Assembly: GCA_040772305.1 (NCBI GenBank)
Contig: JAXGYK010000002.1
Coordinates: 372,001 to 436,000 of the forward strand
Reading direction: 5' to 3'
DNA length: 64,000 nt
Source of the DNA: Mesolinea sp040772305
GTDB taxonomy: Bacteria; Chloroflexota; Anaerolineae; Anaerolineales; Anaerolineaceae
A program made the position numbers and the translations under genes. This document shows, in pieces, positions 51,845 to 61,049 of the stretch. Every line of letters starts with the position of its first letter. Position 1 is the stretch's first letter. The notes below the pieces were generated by a model. The model had not been told where the DNA came from. It did not search any database and was given only the letters and a program-made list of their open reading frames with translations.

Positions 51845-52918
51845 ATGCACTCCTCTCTTTTTTATTGTCTCGATTGCGGGAACGCCTATCCTGAAGAAGG
51901 GTTGCCAGCAAACTGCCCCAATTGCGGCGGTTTGTGGACATCCGCTGTGCCGACTTATCACGGAGAAACGAATGGGGAGTCAGGTGTCTGGCGTTATAGG
52001 GCAAGTTTTGGCCTGTCTGGCCCGTCCTGCTATCTTGGAGAGGGAACTACTCCATTGGTGCCGCATTCGGTGGATAGATGGTTGTTTTTCAAGTGTGAGC
52101 ATTTGAACCCAAGCGGGTCTTTTAAAGATCGCGGAACTGCGCTGATGATGAGTGAAATTCTAAGCCGTGGGATAAAACAGGTGCTGGAGGACTCATCCGG
52201 AAATGCTGGAGCATCGTTGGCATTATATAGTGCCGCTTTTGATGTACAGTCCCAAATTTATATCCCTGCCGGTACCTCCGGTCCAAAAAGGAAGCAAATC
52301 GAGCGCAGCGGGGCAACGGTATGCCAGGTTGACGGCCCACGGGAAAATGCCCATAAGGCCGTTCTCGATGCAGCTGCAAATAAACAAGAGGCTTATGCTT
52401 CCCACGCTCTGCAGCCTTTTCACTTACCCGGGTATGCGACGATAGTTTACGAGAGTTATGAACAATTAGGCGTTTTACCTGCAACTCTTGTTGCGCCAAT
52501 TGGTCACGGTTCCTTGTTTTTAGGCAGCCTTATGGGAGCACGGAGTTTAGAAGCGTTCATGGGCAAAAGCAGAACAGTGATGCATGTTGGTGTTCAACCG
52601 GCTAATTGCGCCCCGATTGTGAAGGCCTGGGAGGGGACTGTCTTTGAGGGCTTTGTAGAACCTGGAATAGCTGAAGGAACACAAGTAAGCGTGCCTGTTA
52701 GAGCCAAAGAGATTTTGGAAGCTCTTATTCCTGGCAAAGATTTACTGTATGTTATTGAAGAGGACGCAATCCAGCAGGCCTGGAAGGAGCTGATCCGCGC
52801 TGGTTTTTATGTGGAGCCTACATCAGCAATGGTTTGGGCGGCCTATCAGCGCTGGGGAAAAGATTGGCCAAAGCCGATCGTACTTATATTGACTGGTTCT
52901 GGGTTAAAATTCAACTGA
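51845..52918 (+). CDS. Threonine-synthase-like PLP enzyme
   Basis: The 357-residue fold-type II PLP protein has an N-terminal zinc ribbon (CLDCGNAYPEEGLPANCPNCGG), then LGEGTTPLVP. The Lys Schiff-base loop is in LNPSGSFKDRGTALMM, and SSGNAGASLALYSA is the phosphate cup. The order and length fit threonine synthase (O-phosphohomoserine to threonine) but also related lyases; the glycine-rich LILTGSGLK end is also typical. The exact substrate is not certain. Confidence 0.82.
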   Translation: MHSSLFYCLDCGNAYPEEGLPANCPNCGGLWTSAVPTYHGETNGESGVWRYRASFGLSGPSCYLGEGTTPLVPHSVDRWLFFKCEHLNPSGSFKDRGTALMMSEILSRGIKQVLEDSSGNAGASLALYSAAFDVQSQIYIPAGTSGPKRKQIERSGATVCQVDGPRENAHKAVLDAAANKQEAYASHALQPFHLPGYATIVYESYEQLGVLPATLVAPIGHGSLFLGSLMGARSLEAFMGKSRTVMHVGVQPANCAPIVKAWEGTVFEGFVEPGIAEGTQVSVPVRAKEILEALIPGKDLLYVIEEDAIQQAWKELIRAGFYVEPTSAMVWAAYQRWGKDWPKPIVLILTGSGLKFN

Positions 52919-52928
52919 AATTTTATTG

Positions 52929-52983
52929 GAACTGCTGGATCGTTTGGCATCAATTGTTTTGATGGTGTACGCACCAGCAGTTC
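52929..52983 (+). promoter_or_regulatory. Long hairpin in the rnc leader, candidate RNase III autoregulation site
   Basis: GAACTGCTGG (52929-52938) pairs perfectly with CCAGCAGTTC (52974-52983). Inside, CGT/ACG and CATCAA/TTGATG (52948-52953 with 52959-52964) extend the stem. The base of the stem sits directly on GGAGAG, the rnc ribosome-binding site. A stem-loop of this kind upstream of rnc is the known RNase III self-cleavage target in E. coli. Confidence 0.55.
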
Positions 52984-52992
52984 GGAGAGTAT

Positions 52993-53694
52993 ATGGATCC
53001 GAACAAAAAATCATTGTTAATGGCATCGTTACCTGCGAGTGTTACTAATCAATTCCTCATTCGCAGAGCGCTTACCCATCGTTCGTACCTCAACGAAAAT
53101 CGCGAGGTACTGGAGGATAATGAGCGCCTGGAGTTTTTAGGGGATGCAATCCTCGCTTTTGTAGTAGGCGATTGGTTGTACAAGCGCTACCCCGAGAAAC
53201 GTGAGGGTTTTTTGACAAAAATACGCGCCGCCCTTGTGCATACCCATCAATTGGCAGCGTTTGCCAGGCGTGTTGGCTTGGGTAATGCGCTGTATTTGGG
53301 GAAGGGTGAGGAAATGACTGGCGGCCGAGACCGTGATCCGATCCTCTGTGATGCCTTTGAAGCACTGATAGCTGCAATCTACATCGATGCGGGACTTGAT
53401 GCGGTACGCGAGTTTGTACTGCCCATGATTGAATCGGAGGCTGAAAAAATCGTTTTACAACGCGGGGAAGAGGACGTTAAAAGCCGGCTCCAGGAGTGGG
53501 CGCAGTCCCAAGGATATGGCTCTCCCCAATATAGCCTGGTAGCAGAAAGCGGGCCTGACCATAATAAGACTTTTACGGTGGCTGTTCATGTGCACGAAAA
53601 GATTGCCGGTATAGGTACCGGTTTTGGCAAACAAAGTGCAGAAAAAGAAGCGGCAGCTGCCGCAATTAAGAATCTAGATATTTCGGATGTGTAG
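52993..53694 (+). CDS. rnc: Ribonuclease III
   Basis: The 233-residue protein has an RNase III domain with NERLEFLGDAILAFVVGDWLY (signature, with catalytic Glu/Asp), the second acidic cluster in ILCDAFEALIAAIYIDAG, and a C-terminal double-stranded-RNA-binding domain (DVKSRLQEWAQSQGYGSPQYS... GFGKQSAEKEAAAAAIKNL). It processes rRNA and mRNA duplexes. GGAGAG precedes ATG 52993. The stop (TAG) is directly followed by the smc ATG, the common rnc-smc order. Confidence 0.97.
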   Translation: MDPNKKSLLMASLPASVTNQFLIRRALTHRSYLNENREVLEDNERLEFLGDAILAFVVGDWLYKRYPEKREGFLTKIRAALVHTHQLAAFARRVGLGNALYLGKGEEMTGGRDRDPILCDAFEALIAAIYIDAGLDAVREFVLPMIESEAEKIVLQRGEEDVKSRLQEWAQSQGYGSPQYSLVAESGPDHNKTFTVAVHVHEKIAGIGTGFGKQSAEKEAAAAAIKNLDISDV

Positions 53695-56600
53695 ATGGAA
53701 ACACGATTAAGCTCATTGAGTTTACAAGGCTATAAAACATTTGCTCGCCAAACTGAGTTCGCCTTTCCTGCCAGGATTACCGCTATTGTGGGGCCGAATG
53801 GTTCGGGAAAGTCGAATGTTGCTGATGCGATTCGCTGGGTGCTTGGAGAGCAATCCTATTCACTTTTGCGGGCTAAGAAAACTGAAGACATGATTTACTC
53901 AGGGTCGGAACAGCGCTCGCGTTCAGGTATGGCTGAAGTTTCGATCAGCTTTAATAACGAAAGCGGATGGCTTCCCATTGATTACAGCGAGGTTGTGCTA
54001 ACACGCCGGGCGTATCGTGATGGTCAGAACGAGTACCTGCTTAATGGACAACGCGTCCGGCTGCGAGATTTTAATGAGTTACTCTCGAAGACCGGCCTTT
54101 CTGACCGAACCTATACGATTATTGGACAGGGATTGGTTGATCAGGTTCTTGCTATTAAAGCTGATGAGCGGCGGAAACTCTTTGAGGAGGCGGCAGGCAT
54201 TGGTCTTTACCGGATGCGCAAAGAAGAAGCTTTGCGGCGCCTTGAAATGACCGAGAGGAATTTAGAGCGGGCAAGCGATATTATGACCGAGTTAAAGCCA
54301 CGTCTTCGCAGTTTGGAAAAACAAGCGGCACGTGTTGGTGAATATAAACTGGTGCGCGAAGACTTGCAGCGTAACCTGCGGGATTGGTATGGATACCATT
54401 GGCTAAAAGGCCAGGAATCTTTAGCGCGTATTTTGCGTGATTTGGATCATGCTAAAGAACGTTCTAAAGACACAACAGCAATATTAAGCGGAAATCGCAA
54501 CGATCTGGCTGCGTTGCAAACCACAATCGAAGAAGCGCGTCAAAAGTATGCAGCATTGCGCGATGAAGCGCAATTGCTGGAGAGCGAGCTCAACGAAAAA
54601 AATCAGAGGCTGGCTATCCTTGAGGAGCGAAAGAGTTTGGCTCAGGCGTCAAAAACGCAACTTGAGCGGGACAAGGGAATCCTGGAGGAAACTGTTCGCT
54701 CCGGCGAAGCTAGTTTGGAAAATGCAGATTCCGAAATTCAGCGTTTGACGAAGGAACTGACAGAATTAAACAAGGCACATAACGAAGCCCGTACAAAGGT
54801 AGATGCTGGCCGGAAGATTCAGCAAGAACTTGAAGAAAAGAGACGCTCCTATCAGCAGCAATTAATGGAAGCTGAGAAAAATCTTATTTCGCTTCGCTCG
54901 CATGAGGGAGATCTCAGGGAACGTTTGAAAGATTTAAAACGCAGCTTGGAAAATAACCAGGAACAGGTTCTGCTCCTGGAAGAGAAATCCAGTGAATTGG
55001 AACTTAAACTGCATAAAATGACCGAAGGACAGCAAGAACTGGAGAAGAAAAAAGCAGAGCACGAGGAGCTGTGGCTCCAGCTGATTTCTGAAGATAACGA
55101 ATTGAAGCAGGCTCGTCACCGAAACAATCAGGAAAAAAACCGCTTAAACCTGGAACTGAATCAGGTGCGCAGCCGATTAGACTTGCTGCTGCAAAGCCAG
55201 GAGAGTTTAGCAGGCTTTTCTGATGGAGCAAAGGCACTCATGAAATCAAGCCGTAAACAAGGCAAACAGGCTGGTCTCACGGATCTTGCTACGAAACTGA
55301 TTGTAGATGAACGCTACGAAGCGGCAATTACTGCTGCATTGCGTGAAGCTATTGATATTCTGGTTTTTCCTGGAAAAGCGCTGGATACAGCTCTGATTGA
55401 TGAATGTGGCGTTAGTAACTCTGATCGCGTGGCTGTAATTGCTGCTGGAGGGATTGGTAATACTTCTGCGAAAAAGAATGAAAGAGAACCCGCCGGCAGT
55501 TTGGGATTTGCGCATGATTTGGTTGGAATTACAGCAGACCTAAAACCAGTAGTGGACGCACTATTAAGCCAGTATCTGGTTGTGGAAGATGCAGACACGG
55601 CCCAAAGAATGCGTGATGCAAAGCTTCCCTGGCATCTTGTGACTTTAAAGGGGGAGCTTTTCCTGCAAAATGGAGTAACCATTTTAGGCCGATCTAAAGG
55701 CGGGAGCAAAATTTCCTTCCAGCGCATTCACAAGGCCCTGGAGCAAGAAATAGGTTCTGCCAAGGAAGCTCTAAGCAAAACTGATGAATTGGAAGTATTA
55801 CTCGAAAAGCAGAATGAAGCGCTTGAACAATCACGCCAAAAGGTACAGCTGGCACGTCAGGAACTGCAAACACAAATGGAACAGGCAAGGCAGATGCGGG
55901 CTAAAGTAGAACTGGAGCGTGATAAAGCCAACAGTCAGTTAGCGCTGCTACAAAATATGGACCGAGATACGCAGTCGGCAATTTTAAAAGCCGAAGAGCA
56001 AAACGCCAAAAGCAGCGCAAAATCTGAAGAGCTCTTAGCAGAAGTTAAGCAATTGCAGAATGCTCTAGATTCAATCCGGCAGGAGCAACGCAAACATGAC
56101 CTTGAAGGTATGGAACAGTCTTACCAGTACCTTCAAACCGAAATTAAGGTGGTTGAACAATCCCTGGCTCATGCAAAGAATAATCTGGCTAATATCAATA
56201 AACGGCAAGCAAGCGACCAGGAACAACTTAAAGAATTGAAAGCCCGACAGACCTTGAATGAGGAAAATCTGCAAAAAGTTGCGCTCGAGATTGACGAACT
56301 TCGGGTTGTAATGGGCGAAAGCACTCAACAATTTGCACAACTCAGAGCCGAATCCCTTTTGCCGCTGACCGAACAGCTGACCGACATGGAGCACGAAATG
56401 CGTACTCTAACGGAAATGAGCAACCAGATTCAGCAAGACCTGGGCAATAAAGAGCGTCAGGTTACACACCACCAACTGGAGCTGGCACGCGAACAGGAAA
56501 AAATGCTGGGTTTAAAAAATCGAATAGAAGATGACTTTGGCTTAATTGAGATGGAATACCGGCAGTCTTATTCCGCGGATACACCGCTTCCTTTTCCGGA

Positions 56601-57315
56601 TATGGTGATTGAGAGCCTGCCGGAAATTAATGAGCTCCCTGAAGGAATCGAAGCTGAAATAAAAGCCCAAAAGGGACAATTACGACGTATCGGAATTGTT
56701 AACTTAGAAGCCGAAAATGAATACGCTGAAGTAAAGGCACGCTATACAAGCCTGACGACACAAATGGAAGACCTTAATGCTGCAATTCTTGATATTCACA
56801 GTCTGGTAAAAGAATTAGATGAAATCATGCATAAGGATTTTCTGGAAACATATAAGGCTGTAAGTGTGGAATTTAGCAAAATGTTCCAAAGACTGTTCAA
56901 CGGCGGTTCAGCCAGGCTAGTCCTGTCTGATGAAAATTCACCTATTGAGGGAGGAATAGAAATTGAAGCACGGCTGCCGGGCAAACGCGAGCAGGGTTTG
57001 GTTTTGCTTTCAGGCGGGGAGCGCAGCCTTACGGCTGTGGCCCTGATTTTTGCTTTGCTAAAGATCTCACCAACTCCGATTTGTGTTTTAGACGAAGTTG
57101 ATGCTATGCTGGACGAGTCAAATGTAGGGCGTTTTACAGAACTTTTACGCGAGCTGGCTAAAGAAACTCAGTTTCTGGTAATTACCCATAACCGCAATAC
57201 TGTGCAGGCGGCAGATGTCATTTATGGCGTAACGATGGGGCGCGATTCGACCAGTCAGATTATGAGTCTCAAACTTGAAGAAGTGGATGAATCTTATTTG
57301 CAACAAGACAGCTAA
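53695..57315 (+). CDS. smc: Chromosome segregation protein SMC
   Basis: The 1206-residue protein has the full SMC architecture. Walker A is GPNGSGKSNVADAIRWVLGE (about 33-52), with coiled coils at about 170-490 and 680-1010. A hinge domain (about 505-660, SRKQGKQAGLTDLATKLIVDERYEAA...) lies between the coils. The C-terminal ABC signature is VLLSGGERSLTAVALIFALL, with Walker B PICVLDEVDAMLDESN. With ScpA it compacts and aligns newly replicated chromosomes. No gap separates it from rnc. IS-B lies 23 bp after its stop. Confidence 0.97.
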   Translation: METRLSSLSLQGYKTFARQTEFAFPARITAIVGPNGSGKSNVADAIRWVLGEQSYSLLRAKKTEDMIYSGSEQRSRSGMAEVSISFNNESGWLPIDYSEVVLTRRAYRDGQNEYLLNGQRVRLRDFNELLSKTGLSDRTYTIIGQGLVDQVLAIKADERRKLFEEAAGIGLYRMRKEEALRRLEMTERNLERASDIMTELKPRLRSLEKQAARVGEYKLVREDLQRNLRDWYGYHWLKGQESLARILRDLDHAKERSKDTTAILSGNRNDLAALQTTIEEARQKYAALRDEAQLLESELNEKNQRLAILEERKSLAQASKTQLERDKGILEETVRSGEASLENADSEIQRLTKELTELNKAHNEARTKVDAGRKIQQELEEKRRSYQQQLMEAEKNLISLRSHEGDLRERLKDLKRSLENNQEQVLLLEEKSSELELKLHKMTEGQQELEKKKAEHEELWLQLISEDNELKQARHRNNQEKNRLNLELNQVRSRLDLLLQSQESLAGFSDGAKALMKSSRKQGKQAGLTDLATKLIVDERYEAAITAALREAIDILVFPGKALDTALIDECGVSNSDRVAVIAAGGIGNTSAKKNEREPAGSLGFAHDLVGITADLKPVVDALLSQYLVVEDADTAQRMRDAKLPWHLVTLKGELFLQNGVTILGRSKGGSKISFQRIHKALEQEIGSAKEALSKTDELEVLLEKQNEALEQSRQKVQLARQELQTQMEQARQMRAKVELERDKANSQLALLQNMDRDTQSAILKAEEQNAKSSAKSEELLAEVKQLQNALDSIRQEQRKHDLEGMEQSYQYLQTEIKVVEQSLAHAKNNLANINKRQASDQEQLKELKARQTLNEENLQKVALEIDELRVVMGESTQQFAQLRAESLLPLTEQLTDMEHEMRTLTEMSNQIQQDLGNKERQVTHHQLELAREQEKMLGLKNRIEDDFGLIEMEYRQSYSADTPLPFPDMVIESLPEINELPEGIEAEIKAQKGQLRRIGIVNLEAENEYAEVKARYTSLTTQMEDLNAAILDIHSLVKELDEIMHKDFLETYKAVSVEFSKMFQRLFNGGSARLVLSDENSPIEGGIEIEARLPGKREQGLVLLSGGERSLTAVALIFALLKISPTPICVLDEVDAMLDESNVGRFTELLRELAKETQFLVITHNRNTVQAADVIYGVTMGRDSTSQIMSLKLEEVDESYLQQDS

Positions 57316-57338
57316 TAGTTAGTTACTATAGAAAGCAA

Positions 57339-58994
57339 GAGGCTGTCTAAAAAGGGCAGCCTCTGTCATCATAAAAATAATGAAAAGAGAGTTGCTATGC
57401 AGCAGCAAGCTTAGCAATATTATGAGAAACACAGAGAATACCCCATTCTGTACTCACTTTCTCTAATCCTCTCAATATAAACCTTCGAAATCCCCAGTTT
57501 TGCTTCAATCTCCCAAATACGGCTTCCACTTCTACAGGCCTTTTAGACCGGTACCTTCGTCCTTGTTCTGATTCCAATCTTTCACTGGCTGCTTGCCGAT
57601 AGCTCTCCAACTCTGCTCCTATAGCTATCTGCCGGTTCCCTTTCCCTTTGCTGCACTGCTCCTTGACCGGACATCCCGAACAATCAACACATCTGTAGAT
57701 CCTCCGTTTGCTTCCATATCCACTCTCTGTTCGTCGCTTCTCTTCTTTCTCAAACCTCAGTTTCTTCCCCTGCGGACACTCATATTCATCTGTTTCCTCT
57801 TGATAGACAAAAGCATCTGCACGATAAGGGTACTTCTTTTTGTAATTGCGTTTCCTCTCATCATCAAAGCTCTTGTATTTGATATAGGCTGCTATCTTCT
57901 TCTCCTGCAACCAGGCATAGTTTTCTTCACTCCCATATCCGGCATCTGCTATCAAATCCTCCGGATACCTGCCCATGTGCTCATAGATCTTTTCAAGATG
58001 CGCTTGCATACACAGCGTGTCTCCCGGCCTTTGATGCAAACTGTATCCAAGAATAAACTGCTTCTGTGTCCCCACTTGCACCTTGTATCCCGCTTTGAGC
58101 TGCCCGTTTTTCATCGCGTCTTCTTTCATGCGCATAAAGGTGGCGTCAGGATCTGTTTTACTAAAGCTGTTGCGTCCACTAAAGACTTCCTCATATGCTT
58201 CGTATTTCTTCATCCTCGGCAGAAAGTCTTTCTCTATCTGTCTCTTGGCAGCTTTCAGGTCTTTGTTGTCTGCCTCTTCTTTTATACGCTGGTTGATCTT
58301 TTCCATCACCTCTTTCAGCTTCTCACTGTCTATCTCTTTCCCTTCCCCCATTTCATTGAGATCTCGATCCTCATACTCCTGCTCTTCTTCTCTCTCAAGC
58401 TCGTCTATCCGTTCCAACAAGGCTTTCACTTTTTCCTGCAGCTTCCCTTTCTGCGTTCGGGTGCTTTTTCGCCATACAAAACTGTATTTGTTCGCGTTCG
58501 CTTCTATCTTGGTCCCATCCACAAAATAGCTTTGCAGGTCAATCATCCCCATCTCAAGCAGCTCTTTGATAATCCCATAGAATACTTCATCAATTACCGC
58601 TTTCATCACTTTCGCTCTAAACCTGTTGATCGTCCGAAAGTCCGGCCGGTTCATCCCACTCAGCCACATAAAGCTGAGGTTCTCTCTCAGGGCTTTGGCT
58701 ATCTGACGCGATGTGTATATCCGCTGGGTATAGGCATAGATGATCACTTTCAGCAGCATCTGAGGATCGTAGGCGCTGGTCCCTCCTCCTTTGTATTGCG
58801 CCTCTGGCAAGCCGCGATCAATGCCGTCGATCATTCTATTTACCACACGCACTAAGTGCCCTTCTGGGATCATCTCGTTGATGTCAGGTGGAAGCAGAAA
58901 GCTTTGTCCTTGTTGATAGTCTTTGAATACTTGTCTTTTCATCCCCCCATTATATTAAAGTTTTGAGGCTGTACCCACCTTTTGGGACAGCCTC
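57339..58994 (-). mobile_element. IS-B (IS1182-type), complete
   Basis: The 1656-bp element has related ends GAGGCTGTCTAAAAAGG (left) and GAGGCTGTCCCAAAAGG (right, other strand). Each end folds on itself with CAGCCTC 13-25 bp further in. The right-end sequence is almost that of IS-A (GAGGCTGACCCAAAAG), so the two elements are cousins. The boundary could be one or two bases wider. It sits neatly between the convergent smc and foldase genes and damages neither. No target duplication is evident. Confidence 0.88.
57395..58942 (-). CDS. IS1182-type transposase (IS-B)
   Basis: The 515-residue protein starts MKRQVFKDYQQGQSFLLPPD and has the GGGTSAYDPQMLLKVIIYAY region and the DDE core (YFVDGTKIEANANKYSF, LIADAGYGSEENYAW, EAVFGRLKQNWGFRRF). 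A cysteine cluster (CPQGK..YRCVDCSGCPVKEQC) lies before the last acidic residue. The frame is intact. TATAAT-GGGGGG-ATG precedes the gene, so the promoter touches the start here as well. Confidence 0.92.
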   Translation of the reverse strand: MKRQVFKDYQQGQSFLLPPDINEMIPEGHLVRVVNRMIDGIDRGLPEAQYKGGGTSAYDPQMLLKVIIYAYTQRIYTSRQIAKALRENLSFMWLSGMNRPDFRTINRFRAKVMKAVIDEVFYGIIKELLEMGMIDLQSYFVDGTKIEANANKYSFVWRKSTRTQKGKLQEKVKALLERIDELEREEEQEYEDRDLNEMGEGKEIDSEKLKEVMEKINQRIKEEADNKDLKAAKRQIEKDFLPRMKKYEAYEEVFSGRNSFSKTDPDATFMRMKEDAMKNGQLKAGYKVQVGTQKQFILGYSLHQRPGDTLCMQAHLEKIYEHMGRYPEDLIADAGYGSEENYAWLQEKKIAAYIKYKSFDDERKRNYKKKYPYRADAFVYQEETDEYECPQGKKLRFEKEEKRRTESGYGSKRRIYRCVDCSGCPVKEQCSKGKGNRQIAIGAELESYRQAASERLESEQGRRYRSKRPVEVEAVFGRLKQNWGFRRFILRGLEKVSTEWGILCVSHNIAKLAAA

Positions 58995-59019
58995 TTTGTT
59001 TGTATTGGATGGCCTGTGT

Positions 59020-60462
59020 CTAATCTGCTGCTGGCGTAGCAGTGGATACAGGTTCTACTTCTTCTGGAGGCATCAGAGGCGCCTGTGTAGGTTGAGGCTG
59101 CATCAAGCTATAGAGTTGCTGCCGCAAGGTATTAGGGAATGGGGGCATATCCGGAGTTATTCCCTGCCAAACTTCGTCCATGATGGTGATATCTGTGCGC
59201 TTATCGCGAAGGTCCTTCAACCAGTCTTCAAAGAAGCTCATTTTTTGTGTTTGGAAAGTTTGCGAGTCGACCGGATTTTTGCCTTTACCTAAGAGCTGGA
59301 TAATATGCCAGCCATGCACTGATTGTACCGGTTGGCTAAGATCGCCTACCTTAGCCAGTGCAAAGGCTGCTTCTTCAAACTCCGGAACCATCCGTCCCTT
59401 ACCAAACCAGCCTAAATCACCAGCATTGTCTTTTGAGCCTGGGTCGGTACTGTATGTTGAAGCAAGTTCTTTAAAGTCCTTACCGGCTTTCAGTTCGTCC
59501 AAGACCTTCAGTGCTTCATCTTCCGTAGCCACAAGAATGTGGCGTGCCCAAACCTGTTCCGCCAACGGATCTATATCGCGGGTGATTTCCTCCATCAGTT
59601 TGCTGCGGAGAAGTTGGTTTTCAAAGGTTTTGCGTATAAATGTATCGGTAATGCCAAAACCTTTTAGATTACTCAGGTAAGTGGACCAGTTATCGGCGAA
59701 TATTTGAGTAGTATAGACGGTTGGTGTTGGGGTAAAGGTAGGCTCGCTGGTAGGAGTAAGATCCGGAACCGGGGTACCCTCTGCCTTAGCCGGGCTTTCA
59801 TCATCTCCAACTTCTTGTGCAGGTTCACCGGTTTCTTCCGGAACAGATGTTTCCGATTCAGCTTCAGGCGTGGATGCCAGAGTGGCAGTTGGGCCAATGA
59901 GTGCAAGCTGTGTTGCATCCAGGGTGGCTGTTGGGTAGCTTGTAGGGGTTATTGTAGGTGTCTGCGTACCGTTAGGAAAGAAACCAAAAGCAGTATGCAG
60001 CTCTTCTTCTACTTCGGCATCGCTAACCGAGATACCCCGTTTGGTTGCTTCTTCATGGATGAGTACTTCGTCTATCATTCGGTTTACAGTAGCTTCGCCC
60101 AATGTTTGCGGCGAATCGAGCTGCGCGACAATTTGCTGTGCTGCACTAAGGAAGTCGCCCATGCCACCGAACATCTGGGCATACTCAAGATATTGCGAAG
60201 CACGATTGATCAGGTTGATGCGCCCATACTTTACCTCTTGCTGAAATTGACGGGCGGTCAATTTCATATCACCGACCTGTGCAACGACCCGGTTAGGTTT
60301 CACGATCTGGGTGTCGATGACGGCGTAAGCGAAGAGTACCAAGACAACTGCCAAAACTGCTAAACTGCCAATTTTAATAATCTTGATCTGCCGGGCTTCT
60401 TTTTCCTGCCGAGCCAGGTGTTTCTTGGTAACTACCTTACGTGGCGGGTGTTTGCTGAACAT
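59020..60462 (-). CDS. Membrane-anchored parvulin-type peptidyl-prolyl isomerase (foldase)
   Basis: The 480-residue protein has a basic N-terminus, a membrane helix (about 27-50) and a SurA_N-like chaperone region (VGDMKLTARQFQQEV...). A Pro/Thr/Glu-rich linker (about 165-250) splits the chaperone part, and a parvulin domain (about 310-405) carries ARHILVATEDEALKVLDEL, STDPGSKDNAGDLGWFGKGRMVPEF and VQSVHGWHIIQLLG. It helps fold exported proteins outside the membrane, like PrsA. It follows rpsR by 14 bp. Confidence 0.88.
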   Translation of the reverse strand: MFSKHPPRKVVTKKHLARQEKEARQIKIIKIGSLAVLAVVLVLFAYAVIDTQIVKPNRVVAQVGDMKLTARQFQQEVKYGRINLINRASQYLEYAQMFGGMGDFLSAAQQIVAQLDSPQTLGEATVNRMIDEVLIHEEATKRGISVSDAEVEEELHTAFGFFPNGTQTPTITPTSYPTATLDATQLALIGPTATLASTPEAESETSVPEETGEPAQEVGDDESPAKAEGTPVPDLTPTSEPTFTPTPTVYTTQIFADNWSTYLSNLKGFGITDTFIRKTFENQLLRSKLMEEITRDIDPLAEQVWARHILVATEDEALKVLDELKAGKDFKELASTYSTDPGSKDNAGDLGWFGKGRMVPEFEEAAFALAKVGDLSQPVQSVHGWHIIQLLGKGKNPVDSQTFQTQKMSFFEDWLKDLRDKRTDITIMDEVWQGITPDMPPFPNTLRQQLYSLMQPQPTQAPLMPPEEVEPVSTATPAAD

Positions 60463-60476
60463 GACAGCCTTCCCGC

Positions 60477-60752
60477 TTAATTATTGTCTGCCCAGAGGTC
60501 CCCTTCAAAGGGAATGAGGGCGATGTGCCGGGCATTCTTGACAGCTTTGGCGATTTCACGTTGGTGTTTGGCGCAAGTACCGGTTTGCCGGCGTGGTCGG
60601 ATCTTTCCCGTTTCATTGACAAAGCGGGTTATCAAATCTATGTTTTTGTAATCAATTACCAGATTTTTGTCGCTGCAAAACTGGCAAAACTTGGGACGGG
60701 AGAAATAGCGCCGGCCACCTTCACGGCTATCTCGAGGTCTGGATTCGCTCAT
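60477..60752 (-). CDS. rpsR: Ribosomal protein S18
   Basis: The 91-residue protein has RYFSRPKFCQFCSDKNLVIDYKN and GKIRPRRQTGTCAKHQREIAKAVKNARHIALIPF, the conserved S18 blocks. The Cys pair plus a third Cys before HQ suggests a zinc-binding variant. It pairs with S6 on the 30S platform. The N-terminal 14 residues are charged and variable. It starts 12 bp after rpsF, without ssb between them. Confidence 0.97.
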   Translation of the reverse strand: MSESRPRDSREGGRRYFSRPKFCQFCSDKNLVIDYKNIDLITRFVNETGKIRPRRQTGTCAKHQREIAKAVKNARHIALIPFEGDLWADNN

Positions 60753-60764
60753 CTTAACTCCTAA

Positions 60765-61049
60765 CTATGCCACACGGATAATGCTAGAACGCAGAACCTG
60801 TTCGTTGTAGCCCAGGACGCGTTTGAGCCCCGCGATTTCTTCGGGGTTATGCTGGAAGGAAATGAAGGTGTAATAGCCTTCGTTCATTTTACGAATGGGG
60901 TAGGCCAGGCGGCGCTTGCCCCAACGCTCGGTTTTTGCGATCTCACCTTTCGCATTGGTGATCACTGCTTCAACGTTCTCTACCGCAGTATCGAGCGTTG
61001 CTTGGTCCAGGTCGGCCTGGAATATAAGAACTAATTCATATTGATGCAT
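60765..61049 (-). CDS. rpsF: Ribosomal protein S6
   Basis: The 94-residue protein matches S6: MHQYELVLIFQADLDQATLD, then AEIAKTERWGKRRLAYPIRK-type block (EIAKTERWGKRRLAYPIRKMNEGYY) and a C-terminal LKRVLGYNEQVLRSSIIRV. AGGAAAGGAG precedes the ATG. In many bacteria ssb follows rpsF; here rpsR follows directly. Confidence 0.97.
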   Translation of the reverse strand: MHQYELVLIFQADLDQATLDTAVENVEAVITNAKGEIAKTERWGKRRLAYPIRKMNEGYYTFISFQHNPEEIAGLKRVLGYNEQVLRSSIIRVA

